Below are positions 16,291 to 23,808 of a stretch of DNA of 42,745 nucleotides, piece after piece. Under the pieces are notes generated by a model, which was not told where the DNA came from, did no database searches, and was given only the letters and a program-made list of their open reading frames with translations. A program made the position numbers and the translations under genes. How positions within the stretch are numbered: the stretch's first letter is position 1; each line of letters opens with the position of its first letter. The stretch lies in the NCBI GenBank assembly GCA_028875655.1, contig JAPPCX010000068.1:1-42745 (forward strand), written 5' to 3'. Source of the DNA: Chloroflexota bacterium (GTDB taxonomy: Bacteria; Chloroflexota; Dehalococcoidia; Lucifugimonadales; UBA3495).

Positions 16291-16990
16291 GGCTTTGGTC
16301 TCTTTGCCGCCCTGTCATCGCAGATGAGGCCGTAGGTTTGCCTTCTTGCAGCCAGCGCCGCAGGATAGCATTAACGTAACCCCAGCTACGCGCGTTTTGT
16401 TGGGAGGCAATTGCGAAAGCGTCTTCAACCCAGCTTGCCGGGTATTCTTCCTCCGCGGCCCGCAGCTGTTCCGCCGTGCCATGGCCGAACGTGCCGATGT
16501 GCCGCTCGTACAGCGCGAATATGTTAGCACGCGGAGGTGTCGCCGGCACCGGCCGCTGGACTTCCGGCGCCGTCGGCCGGACAGCGCCGGCGCCGGCAAT
16601 CTCGGCCGGCGTCAGCGGCGCCGATCCCGTTTCGGCCAGGTACTCCCGCGCCCGCTCATCGTTGCTCAGCAGCCGCACGTCTCCGCCGACGCGAGCGGCG
16701 AGCAGCGTTTCCCGGCTCAAAGCGGCTGCCAGCGCTTTGCGGATGGTGTCGTCGCTGCCCAACTCGGTCGCGCGCCGCAGGGCCCCGTCATCCAGCAGAT
16801 CGTCCAATGACAGCGACGGTGGCGTTGCACCTCTTGCGGGTTCCGCCGCCAGCATTGCCACTAACCGGAGGGTTACTTTCAATTCCCCCGGATCATCGAT
16901 CTCCGCCAGCCATTGTTCCAGCGCGGCAGCCGGCACTGGTATCCGCCGGGCGTCTCTCGGCAGTGATCGCGTACGCCCGGGCTGCGCCAT
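16163..16990 (-). CDS. DnaD-domain replication initiation protein
   Basis: A 275-residue protein. Residues ~156-216 match the DnaD/DnaB C-terminal (DDBH2) domain: LYERHIGTFGHGTAEQLR, then EYPASWVEDAF, and the conserved YVNAILRRWL. In Firmicutes such proteins help open DNA and recruit the helicase loader. Here the gene stands directly between the replicative helicase and a DnaC-like loader, as expected for a primosome unit. Its ATG follows the dnaB stop with no gap (TAAATG), and its 3' end overlaps the DnaC-like gene by 128 bases. The N-terminal half is alpha-helical and not clearly assignable; the C-terminal tail is charged and ends with RLPWESDDADERQGS. Confidence 0.85.
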   Translation of the reverse strand: MAQPGRTRSLPRDARRIPVPAAALEQWLAEIDDPGELKVTLRLVAMLAAEPARGATPPSLSLDDLLDDGALRRATELGSDDTIRKALAAALSRETLLAARVGGDVRLLSNDERAREYLAETGSAPLTPAEIAGAGAVRPTAPEVQRPVPATPPRANIFALYERHIGTFGHGTAEQLRAAEEEYPASWVEDAFAIASQQNARSWGYVNAILRRWLQEGKPTASSAMTGRQRDQSHDDGKPGHDTPPDRRTGYLESYRRRHGRLPWESDDADERQGS

Positions 16991-18376
16991 TTACGCCACC
17001 GATTCTTCGTAGCGCATCAACTCGTCAAATCGCATCAGGGTGTCGCGGAAGTACAGGTGGAGGCTGCCCGTAGGGCCGTGGCGGTGCTTGGCGACGATCA
17101 GTTCCGCGATGTTGCGGGGGTACGGACGGCCCGGGGCGTGCTGCTCCCATTCCTCTTCCGTGAAGTTCCGGTCCTCGCGGTAGATGAACATAACCACGTC
17201 GGCGTCCTGCTCGATGCTGCCGCTGTCGCGCAGGTCGGACAGTTGGGGGCGATGCCCCGGGCGGTTCTCCACCACGCGGCTCAGCTGGGAGCAGGTGAAC
17301 ACGGGCACTTCCAGGTCCCTGGCCATCGCTTTCAATGAACGGGAAATCTCGCTGATTTCCTGCACCCGGTTCTCTCCGTAGCCGCGCCGGCTGCCCTGTC
17401 CCTGCACCAGTTGCAGGTAGTCCACCACCAGGAAATCCAGGCCGCGCTCCAGCTTCAGCCGCTGGGCCTTGCTTCGCATTTCCATGGCAGTCTGAAACGG
17501 GGTGTCGTCGATGTAAATCGGAAGGTCCGAAAGCACGCCCACCGCGTTAATGATGATGTCTTCTTCCTGCTCCGACAGGAGGCCCAGGCGCAGGCGGTGA
17601 GAATCCACCCCGGATTCCGCCACCAGTATGCGCATCGCCACCTGTTCCCGGCTCATCTCCAGGCTGAAAATCCCGCACACCTGGCCGCTTTTGGCGGCGT
17701 TCACGCAGATGTTCAACGCCAGGCTGCTCTTGCCCAGGCCGGGCCTCGCGCCAACGATCAGCATGTCCGAGCGCTGCATCCCGCCCAGCAAACTGTCCAG
17801 GTCGCTATACCCGCTCTGCAGCGGAGGCGCGTCAGTGAGGGTTGCATCTCCGATGTCGCCCTGCAGGTACACGTTGAGGACAGAGCCCAGCGGAATGAAG
17901 CCCCGTTCCGTGTTGGCCGGCTGTACGCTGAACAGCACGTCCACCGCCTGACGCATGGCGTCCTCGGCGTCGTCCGAGTCCTCGAACCCGATTTCGGCGA
18001 TACGGTTGCCGGCCGCGATGATCCGCCGCTTGGCCGCGGTATCGGCGACGATGCCGGCGTAATACTCCACGTTCACCGACGTGGGAGTGTCGGCGATCAG
18101 CTGCCCCAGGTATGGTAGGCCGCCGACTTCTTCCAGGCGGTCCCGTCTCTGCAACTCCCGCGCCACCGTGATCTGGTCAATGGCTTCGCCGCGCTGCGAC
18201 ACCGAGACGCAGGCCTCGAAGCAGAACCGGTTGCGCGCCCGGTGAAAGTCCTCCGCCTTGATCAGTGGCAGCACCCGGTGCAGCGCGTCGCCGTCGATCA
18301 GCAGCCCGCCCAGCACCGCCGCCTCTGCGTCAAGATCGTGCGGTGGCTGTCGCTCGGTGTATTGGGCGACGACCAC
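16991..18376 (-). CDS. dnaB: Replicative DNA helicase DnaB
   Basis: Hexameric RecA-fold helicase at the replication fork, 461 residues. The N-terminal primase-binding domain starts PPHDLDAEAAVLGG. The C-terminal domain has Walker A GARPGLGKSS (209-218), the Walker B-type LVVDYLQLV, SLKAMARDLEVPVFTCSQLSR, and LSDLRDSGSIEQDADVV, with the arginine-finger region near AKHRHGPTG. No intein is present. GTG 18376 is chosen because GAGGAG stands about nine bases upstream and the N-terminus then matches the family length. Six bases separate it from rplI, and its stop abuts the DnaD-domain gene, so the four genes form one operon. Confidence 0.97.
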   Translation of the reverse strand: MVVAQYTERQPPHDLDAEAAVLGGLLIDGDALHRVLPLIKAEDFHRARNRFCFEACVSVSQRGEAIDQITVARELQRRDRLEEVGGLPYLGQLIADTPTSVNVEYYAGIVADTAAKRRIIAAGNRIAEIGFEDSDDAEDAMRQAVDVLFSVQPANTERGFIPLGSVLNVYLQGDIGDATLTDAPPLQSGYSDLDSLLGGMQRSDMLIVGARPGLGKSSLALNICVNAAKSGQVCGIFSLEMSREQVAMRILVAESGVDSHRLRLGLLSEQEEDIIINAVGVLSDLPIYIDDTPFQTAMEMRSKAQRLKLERGLDFLVVDYLQLVQGQGSRRGYGENRVQEISEISRSLKAMARDLEVPVFTCSQLSRVVENRPGHRPQLSDLRDSGSIEQDADVVMFIYREDRNFTEEEWEQHAPGRPYPRNIAELIVAKHRHGPTGSLHLYFRDTLMRFDELMRYEESVA

Positions 18377-18382
18377 GGTTGA

Positions 18383-18832
18383 TTACTCCTCGATGGACGC
18401 GATGACGTTCACCGTGGCCCTGATTTCGCTGGACAGGTTGAGGACGACTTCGTACTCGCCCGGTTCGCGGATCGGCTCCACCGAATTGGTGATGCGGCGG
18501 TCGATATCCCGCTCCAGCAGCTCGCCCAACGCGTCGGCGATGCGAATGCCGCTGATCGCGCCGTAGTACCGGCCGGTGGGAGTAACCCGGCCCTCGATGG
18601 TCACGGTGAGGTTATCCAGGGCCTCGGCCAGCTCTTCGACCACCTGGGTCTCCCGCGCCCGTTCTGCGTCGCCCTCTGCCTTCACCTTGTCCAGGCGCTT
18701 GAGGGTTTCGTCGGTGGCGATCTCCGCCAATCCCTTGGGCAGCAGGTAGTTGCGGGCGTAGCCCCGGGAAACCCGCCGCACTTCTCCCGCGCGCGCCTTG
18801 TCGGGAACGTCCCGCAAAAACAACATCAACAT
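18383..18832 (-). CDS. rplI: 50S ribosomal protein L9
   Basis: bL9, 149 residues, binds 23S rRNA and helps frame maintenance. The N-terminal RNA-binding domain shows LRDVPDKARAGEVRRVSRGYARNYLLPKGLA, followed by the long connecting helix and the C-terminal domain. ATG 18832 aligns the first strand with the family (MLMLFLRDV against MKVIFLKDV); the ATG at 18826 would shorten it. It heads the rplI-dnaB-dnaD-dnaC operon, preceded by a leader of ~90 bases that contains a strong hairpin. Confidence 0.96.
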   Translation of the reverse strand: MLMLFLRDVPDKARAGEVRRVSRGYARNYLLPKGLAEIATDETLKRLDKVKAEGDAERARETQVVEELAEALDNLTVTIEGRVTPTGRYYGAISGIRIADALGELLERDIDRRITNSVEPIREPGEYEVVLNLSSEIRATVNVIASIEE

Positions 18833-18853
18833 AATTTAACAGCCTCTTCGTTG

Positions 18854-18884
18854 GTCCGGCGCAGGACGCGGTCTTGCGCCAGAC
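18854..18884 (-). promoter_or_regulatory. Hairpin in the rplI leader
   Basis: Arms 18854-18863 and 18875-18884 form a 10-bp stem (one G-U pair) around an 11-base loop, 22 bases ahead of the L9 start. There is no T-run, so it is more likely a leader structure than a terminator. Whether it regulates L9 or DnaB levels is unknown. Confidence 0.5.
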
Positions 18885-18927
18885 GCAAATTTTTCAGGAT
18901 TCATCAGGCCGCCGGCGGCCACACTGA

Positions 18928-18958
18928 ATTATAGACTACCGGGCGATGGCAATGGCAA
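18928..18958 (-). promoter_or_regulatory. Putative promoter of the rplI-dnaB operon
   Basis: Minus-strand TATAAT (18933-18928) with TTGCCA 19 bp upstream (18958-18953). The spacing is one or two bases longer than ideal. The start codon is ~95 bases downstream. Confidence 0.45.
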
Positions 18959-18991
18959 CCGCCGGCGGTCACCATCTCCGAGCCGGCGGGA

Positions 18992-19921
18992 TTAGACCAT
19001 GAACACCGGGGCGTCATCCCGGTTGATGCGGTTTTCGCCGGCGATTCCCTCGCGGATGTGGCGGGGCAGCGTGAACATGGCGGCGTGGCTTTCGCCGTCG
19101 TAGTGCCGGAGCCGTTTGGCCACCCGTTCCCCGGCGCGGCGGTCTATTTCTTCCGGCGTCAGCTGAGGCAGCGGCGAGTCTGACGCCACGGTGAATCCCC
19201 ACAGGGTTATGAATGACGGTACGTGCGCTTGATACGTCAGAGCATGGGAAAAAATGCTGTCCAACGTGTTGAAAATCGTGGTGAAGCATTCGTGAAGACT
19301 GAGGTATCCGGCCGGCCCCGACTGCGTGACCAAGATACCGCCCGGTTTCAAACGGGCCCGGGCGATGTTGTAATACTCCTCGGTGTACAGGAGATACGCC
19401 GGGCCGCCCTCCAGCGGGTCCACCAGGTCCATGATCATCACGTCGTATTGGCTGCGGTCGGTTTCCAGAAACTTGCGGGCGTCGTCGTGCACCAGCGTGG
19501 TGCGGGCGTCGTCGAAGGCTCCCTGGTGATGCTGCGGCAGATGCTCGCGGCAAAGCTCCACCACCTGCCGGTCCAGGTCAACCATCACCACCTGCTCCAC
19601 CGTGCGGTGCGCCAGGGTCTCCCGCAGCGTTCCGCCTTCGCCGCCGCCGCCGATGAAAACGGTGCGCGGATCGGGGTGCGTCAGCATCGCCGGATGCACC
19701 AGGGACTCGTGGTAGATGTGCTCATCCCGCTCGGTGGATTGGGTCTTGCCGTCCAGCAGCAGGCTGCGGCCGTACACCTGGGAGTGGACCACTTCCACCC
19801 GTTGGTAGCCCGTATGCCCGGAGAACAGCACGTCATCGACCTTCAGCATGATCGCCAGGTCCGGCATCACGGTTTCTATCACCCACTTGCCGGTGATTTC
19901 TTCCATTGGATAGCTGGCCAC
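18992..19921 (-). CDS. speE: ACL5-like aminopropyltransferase (spermidine/thermospermine synthase family)
   Basis: A 309-residue cytoplasmic enzyme that would transfer an aminopropyl group from decarboxylated SAM to a polyamine. The dcSAM-binding GGGGEGGT is at 91-98. The segments LLDGKTQSTERDEHIYHESLVHPAML and DLVDPLEGGPAYLLYTEEYY (from 165), then VTQSGPAG and QAHVPSFITLWGF, follow plant ACL5 (thermospermine synthase) more closely than E. coli SpeE, where the loop reads D-S-T-D-P-x-GPA. Product identity (spermidine, thermospermine or other) cannot be fixed from sequence. GTG 19921 is the likely start; an ATG at 19906 is possible. It lies nine bases after speD, which makes its co-substrate. 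Confidence 0.88.
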   Translation of the reverse strand: MASYPMEEITGKWVIETVMPDLAIMLKVDDVLFSGHTGYQRVEVVHSQVYGRSLLLDGKTQSTERDEHIYHESLVHPAMLTHPDPRTVFIGGGGEGGTLRETLAHRTVEQVVMVDLDRQVVELCREHLPQHHQGAFDDARTTLVHDDARKFLETDRSQYDVMIMDLVDPLEGGPAYLLYTEEYYNIARARLKPGGILVTQSGPAGYLSLHECFTTIFNTLDSIFSHALTYQAHVPSFITLWGFTVASDSPLPQLTPEEIDRRAGERVAKRLRHYDGESHAAMFTLPRHIREGIAGENRINRDDAPVFMV

Positions 19922-19930
19922 GAACGAATC

Positions 19931-20311
19931 CTAGAGCGTGGCCTGGAGCTCGGCGACGCGGGTTCCGCTGAGCCCGCGCCGGATCCGGGTAACCTGGGGA
20001 TTACGGCACCGGAGCGCTGCGACTATAGATTCCGTTGCCTGTTCCGGCATGGTCTGGTCGCCGCAAGTAAAAATATCCGCCGCCGCGTAGCCCAGTTCCG
20101 GCCAGGTGTGAATGGAGATGTGGGATTCGGCGATGGATAGAATGCCAGTGACGCCCTGGGGGGCGAACTGGTGAAACGATTCCCCGACTACGTGCGCGCC
20201 GACCTGTGCCGCTGCGGTCAGCAATTCCTCTCGGATGTAGTCCAGATCGTCAAGTAGTTCGGGGTCGCAATCTCTGAGTTCCAGCAGCACGTGCGTACCT
20301 AGTACATTCAA
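19931..20311 (-). CDS. speD: S-adenosylmethionine decarboxylase proenzyme
   Basis: Small bacterial-type AdoMetDC, 126 residues, supplying decarboxylated SAM for the aminopropyltransferase next to it. The self-cleavage site is AESHISIHTWPE: the chain should be cut between Glu62 and Ser63, Ser63 becoming the pyruvoyl cofactor. GYAAADIFTCG follows, as in the family. The start is TTG 20311 (NVLGTHVLLEL follows directly), preceded by GGAGGAAAGGG. A TTGAAT-17-TAAAAT promoter and a leader able to fold lie upstream. speD and speE form one transcription unit. Confidence 0.94.
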   Translation of the reverse strand: MNVLGTHVLLELRDCDPELLDDLDYIREELLTAAAQVGAHVVGESFHQFAPQGVTGILSIAESHISIHTWPELGYAAADIFTCGDQTMPEQATESIVAALRCRNPQVTRIRRGLSGTRVAELQATL

Positions 20312-20335
20312 TCACCCTTTCCTCCGTTTGAATTG

Positions 20336-20399
20336 GCCATTTCCGAGGCAACCCAATCAAGTTCGCGCTGCAATCAAGTTTTCCTTGCAGGGAAATGGC
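20336..20399 (-). promoter_or_regulatory. Foldable speD leader with nested inverted repeats
   Basis: In the speD 5' leader, GCCATTTCC (plus strand 20336-20344) and its exact inverse complement (20391-20399) enclose a second pair, CTGCAA/TTGCAG, and two direct copies of AACTTGATTG. The outer 9-bp stem ends about 25 bases before the start codon. It may be a cis-regulatory RNA controlling polyamine synthesis; I do not recognise it as a described riboswitch. Confidence 0.45.
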
Positions 20400-20407
20400 A
20401 GACAACG

Positions 20408-20436
20408 ATTTTACTCAAACTAGCGCACCGATTCAA
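20408..20436 (-). promoter_or_regulatory. Sigma-70-type promoter of speD-speE
   Basis: On the minus strand TTGAAT (20436-20431), a 17-bp spacer and TAAAAT (20413-20408). This gives a leader of about 90 bases before the TTG start of speD. Confidence 0.7.
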
Positions 20437-20477
20437 GCGCGAGCTCCTGATCCGCAGCCTGCTCCCTTTCAATCTGA

Positions 20478-20590
20478 GCTTGTTGCAGGCTGAACTTGTT
20501 GCAGGATCGTCACCATTCCCGAATTCTTGGAAAACCGGGCCTTGAAAACCGAGTGTAAACGGTACTTGCGGCTTACCCTTGTTGTATAAT
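20478..20590 (+). promoter_or_regulatory. Divergent intergenic region: tandem CTTGTTGCAGG repeats and a TATAAT box
   Basis: Two direct 11-bp repeats CTTGTTGCAGG (20478-20488, 20494-20504; 16-bp period) stand ahead of a perfect TATAAT (20585-20590) facing the radical SAM gene. No good -35 hexamer was found. The repeats could be an activator site for the radical SAM-fabF-recJ unit; that is a guess from spacing only. Confidence 0.4.
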
Positions 20591-20702
20591 GTGGCCAACA
20601 CTACGATAGCCTAGCATGAAGCCCCACCTATCCCGCTGAATGCGATGGCCGTTATCCTTGGCAGGATCGCGGCCCGCGCCGGCGCTTGGAGGACGTGAGC
20701 TG

Positions 20703-22547
20703 ATGAGCGTTATACCGTTGCTCGACGAAAAATTTGACGGCACCCCTTCTACCGTTTCGCCCGTCTCCATCCAACCCCAGGGTGACCGCACCCGTCGCGT
20801 CATGATGGTGCAGCCGGCCTCCGCCGGCGGCAACTTCGAATACATCGCCATCCCGCGCCAGGGCATGCTGTTCCTGTCGGGAGCGCTTGCTCAATGGGAA
20901 GGCCCCTACGTGTACGAGCGCGATATCTGGTTCGAGGACCGGCTGGGGCGCATGGACCCCGACCGGGACCTTGACGGCGTGGACATCCTGATGATCACAT
21001 CCCTGATCAACGAGACGCCGCGCGCATACGAAATCGCCCGCCAGGCCCGCGAGTTCCACCCCGAGCTTGTCATCCTCGGCGGCGGGCCTCAGATGAGCCC
21101 CCTGGCCGAAGAAGCCTTTGCCCGAGGCGGTTTCGACGTTATCGTCAACCGCGAGGGCGAGGATATCATCGGCCAGCTGTGCGACATCCTGCTAACCTGG
21201 AAAGACGACCGCAAGTACCAGTACCTGGAACGGGTCGCCGGCATTTCGTACATGCAGGACGGTCACCTAGTCGTCACGCGGCGCAAGGGCCTGGTTTCGC
21301 CCGACTTTGTTGAGCTTCCCGACTTCCGTTCCATTCGCGGGCTGTCGCCGGGGAACCCTATGGCCGGCGGCGTCCTTGAAACCGTGCGCGGATGCACGGA
21401 GAACTGCTCCTACTGCCAGGTCATTCAGCAGTTTCTGGGTTACCGCCTCATCAGCCGGGAAACGGAGTTCAAGCGCCTGGAGCAGCTGGAAGATCTGGCT
21501 GCCGACGGCCTGATCCATACCGGTCGCAATGGCAAGTTCAACGTTTTCATCTCCGACGACCTGCACACGCCTCCGCTGCGGGCGGTCAAGTTCCGCAACG
21601 AGCGTCTGGAACGGCTGCAGGGTTGGCGCGGCCGCACCGATTCAATGAACATGATCTGCCAGGCCAGGGCCGAAATCGGACAGGACGACGAGTTGGCCGA
21701 TTCCCTGCTGGCTGCCAACATCAAGATGCTCTATCTGGGCGTGGAATCCAACAACGCCGAGAGCCTGGCCGCCGTGCGCAAGCGGCAGGAACCCGGCCAG
21801 ATGGAACGCGACCTGGTTCATCTCAACGAAAGCGGCTTTTCGGTCGTGGCCATGACCATCATCGGCCTGCCTTACGACACGGAAGAGTCCATCATGACGC
21901 TGGCCGACTGGGTGACCCAGCACAGTCGCTACCAGACCGCCAACCTGCTCACTCCCTTGCCCGCCACGTCCAACTGGAGCCTCAGGCCCCTGGACGGCGA
22001 CGGCCAGCCGTTGCAGGAAGGGGAAATGCGCCCCTACGAACTCTATACCGGCCGCCAGTTCGTCCACGAGGATGAACGCTGGACCATGGCCGAGAGCAGG
22101 GAGTTGTTCGACAAGTACAATTCCAAGCTCACCTCCATCGACGACCTTTACGGTCGCATCTTCCGCATCCTGGGCAACTACCGCATGCGCCAGGCGCGCA
22201 GCGTACAGGACCTGTCCGAAACCACCGAGACCATGCGCGCCTGGTCGCACCAGGTCCAGCAGGCCGGCAAGGAATTTGAGGAGAATATCCACGGCAAGGT
22301 CACCGAAATGGCCGATACGCTCCGCTCCGTGAGCCAGCCTCTCTCCAACATGGGCGCCGACTTCATGGACAACCTGAGGACCCGGATCAACGAGACCTCC
22401 GAAGCGTTGCGAAACTACTCCGAGCGGGCCGACGCCGGCAGCAAGGACGTCGCCGCCAGCATTACCGCCCGCATCGGCGAAGTGACCGAGATGCTGAACG
22501 GCGTGCTCGATTCGCACCAGCGCCGCAACCCCAACCGGGCCCGCTAG
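20703..22547 (+). CDS. B12-binding-domain radical SAM protein with C-terminal helical extension
   Basis: A 614-residue protein. The N-terminal part has a cobalamin-binding-type Rossmann domain (VDILMITSL, then PELVILGGGPQMSPLAEE). The radical SAM core has the 4Fe-4S motif Cys231-x3-Cys235-x2-Cys238 (RGCTENCSYC). After the core, from about residue 490, a long charged helical region without Cys (SETTETMRAWSHQVQQAGKE and onward) looks like a coiled coil and is unusual for the family. GGAGGA stands nine bases before the ATG. It is followed after one base by fabF, suggesting a lipid-related substrate, but none can be assigned. Confidence 0.88.
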   Translation: MSVIPLLDEKFDGTPSTVSPVSIQPQGDRTRRVMMVQPASAGGNFEYIAIPRQGMLFLSGALAQWEGPYVYERDIWFEDRLGRMDPDRDLDGVDILMITSLINETPRAYEIARQAREFHPELVILGGGPQMSPLAEEAFARGGFDVIVNREGEDIIGQLCDILLTWKDDRKYQYLERVAGISYMQDGHLVVTRRKGLVSPDFVELPDFRSIRGLSPGNPMAGGVLETVRGCTENCSYCQVIQQFLGYRLISRETEFKRLEQLEDLAADGLIHTGRNGKFNVFISDDLHTPPLRAVKFRNERLERLQGWRGRTDSMNMICQARAEIGQDDELADSLLAANIKMLYLGVESNNAESLAAVRKRQEPGQMERDLVHLNESGFSVVAMTIIGLPYDTEESIMTLADWVTQHSRYQTANLLTPLPATSNWSLRPLDGDGQPLQEGEMRPYELYTGRQFVHEDERWTMAESRELFDKYNSKLTSIDDLYGRIFRILGNYRMRQARSVQDLSETTETMRAWSHQVQQAGKEFEENIHGKVTEMADTLRSVSQPLSNMGADFMDNLRTRINETSEALRNYSERADAGSKDVAASITARIGEVTEMLNGVLDSHQRRNPNRAR

Positions 22548-22548
22548 A

Positions 22549-23808
22549 ATGACCGTCAACGGCTCCTCCGGCCAAAAGGTGGTGGTGACGGGCCTGGGTA
22601 TGGTCAGCCCGTTGGGGCTTAACAGCTCCGATAGCTGGGATGCCGTATCGGCCGGCAGGTCGGGCATCGACTACATCACCAGCTTTGACGCCGAAACCTT
22701 CGACACTCGCTTCGCCGCGGAGGTCAAGGGCTTCGATCCGGAAAACTACCTGGAGCGGAAAGACGCCCGGCGAATGGACCGGTTTGCCCAGTTTGCCGCG
22801 GTGGCCGCCCAGGAAGCATGCCGTCAGGCCGATTTGGAGCCCCGCGAGATGGACCGCTACAGTGTCCACGTGATCATTGGCAGCGGAATCGGCGGCCTGT
22901 CCACCCTCACCGAGCAGCACCAGGTGCTGCTGGAGCGCGGCCCCCGGCGCGTTTCTCCCTTCCTCATCCCCATGATGCTGGCCGACATGGGTTCCGCGCA
23001 GGTTTCCATGGTGACCGGAGCCATGGGCGCGAACTATTGCATCACGTCTTCATGCAGCAGCGGCGCCGATGCCATCGGAGCCGGCTGGGAACTTATCAGC
23101 AAGGGCCGAGCCGACGTCGTCCTCGCCGGCGGCGCCGAGGCGCCCATAACCCCCCTGGGCGTGGCGGGATTCAACGCCCTGCGCGCCCTGTCCCGGCAGA
23201 ACGACCATCCCCAGCGCGCCAGTCAACCTTTCAACCGGAGCCGCGACGGTTTCGTGCTGGCCGAAGGCGCGGCGGTACTGGTCCTGGAAAGCGCCGACCA
23301 CGCGGCGGCCAGAGGAGCCGAGCCCTTGGCCGAACTGCGCGGTTACGCCGCTACCAGCGACTCGCATCACCTCACCGAGCCGAACCCCACCGGCCAGAGC
23401 GCCGCCGCCGCCGTGACCGCTGCCCTGGACGCCGCCCAACTTTCGCCATCCGATGTTGACTATCTAAATGCCCATGGCACCTCGACTCCCCTGAACGACT
23501 GGCACGAAACCAAGGCGTTGAAGCTGGCTCTGGGCGACCAGGCGTATCGCATCCCGGTGAGCAGCACCAAGAGCATGACCGGGCATCTGCTGGGAGCCGG
23601 CGGCGCGCTGGAGGCTGCGCTGTGCACCGTCGCCCTCGGCAACGGGATTATGCCCCCGACCATCAACCTGGATGACCCCGACGACGAATGCGACCTGGAC
23701 TACGTGCCCAACGCCGCGCGTCCGGCGGATCTGAACGTCGTGCTCAGCAACTCCTTCGGGTTTGGTGGCCACAATTCGGTGATAGTCCTGACGCGCTCCG
23801 GCTTGTGA
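22549..23808 (+). CDS. fabF: Beta-ketoacyl-ACP synthase II (FabF-type), copy 1
   Basis: Condensing enzyme of fatty acid elongation, 419 residues. Active-site Cys169 is in TSSCSSGAD; the catalytic His residues are in NAHGTSTPLND and SMTGHLLGAGG; the C-terminal LSNSFGFGGHN is conserved. The ATG lies one base after the radical SAM stop, and recJ starts inside its stop codon (GTGA), so the three genes are tightly coupled. A second, diverged FabF is at 32569. No acyl carrier protein or other fab gene is near, so this could also be a dedicated ketosynthase working with the radical SAM enzyme. Confidence 0.93.
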   Translation: MTVNGSSGQKVVVTGLGMVSPLGLNSSDSWDAVSAGRSGIDYITSFDAETFDTRFAAEVKGFDPENYLERKDARRMDRFAQFAAVAAQEACRQADLEPREMDRYSVHVIIGSGIGGLSTLTEQHQVLLERGPRRVSPFLIPMMLADMGSAQVSMVTGAMGANYCITSSCSSGADAIGAGWELISKGRADVVLAGGAEAPITPLGVAGFNALRALSRQNDHPQRASQPFNRSRDGFVLAEGAAVLVLESADHAAARGAEPLAELRGYAATSDSHHLTEPNPTGQSAAAAVTAALDAAQLSPSDVDYLNAHGTSTPLNDWHETKALKLALGDQAYRIPVSSTKSMTGHLLGAGGALEAALCTVALGNGIMPPTINLDDPDDECDLDYVPNAARPADLNVVLSNSFGFGGHNSVIVLTRSGL

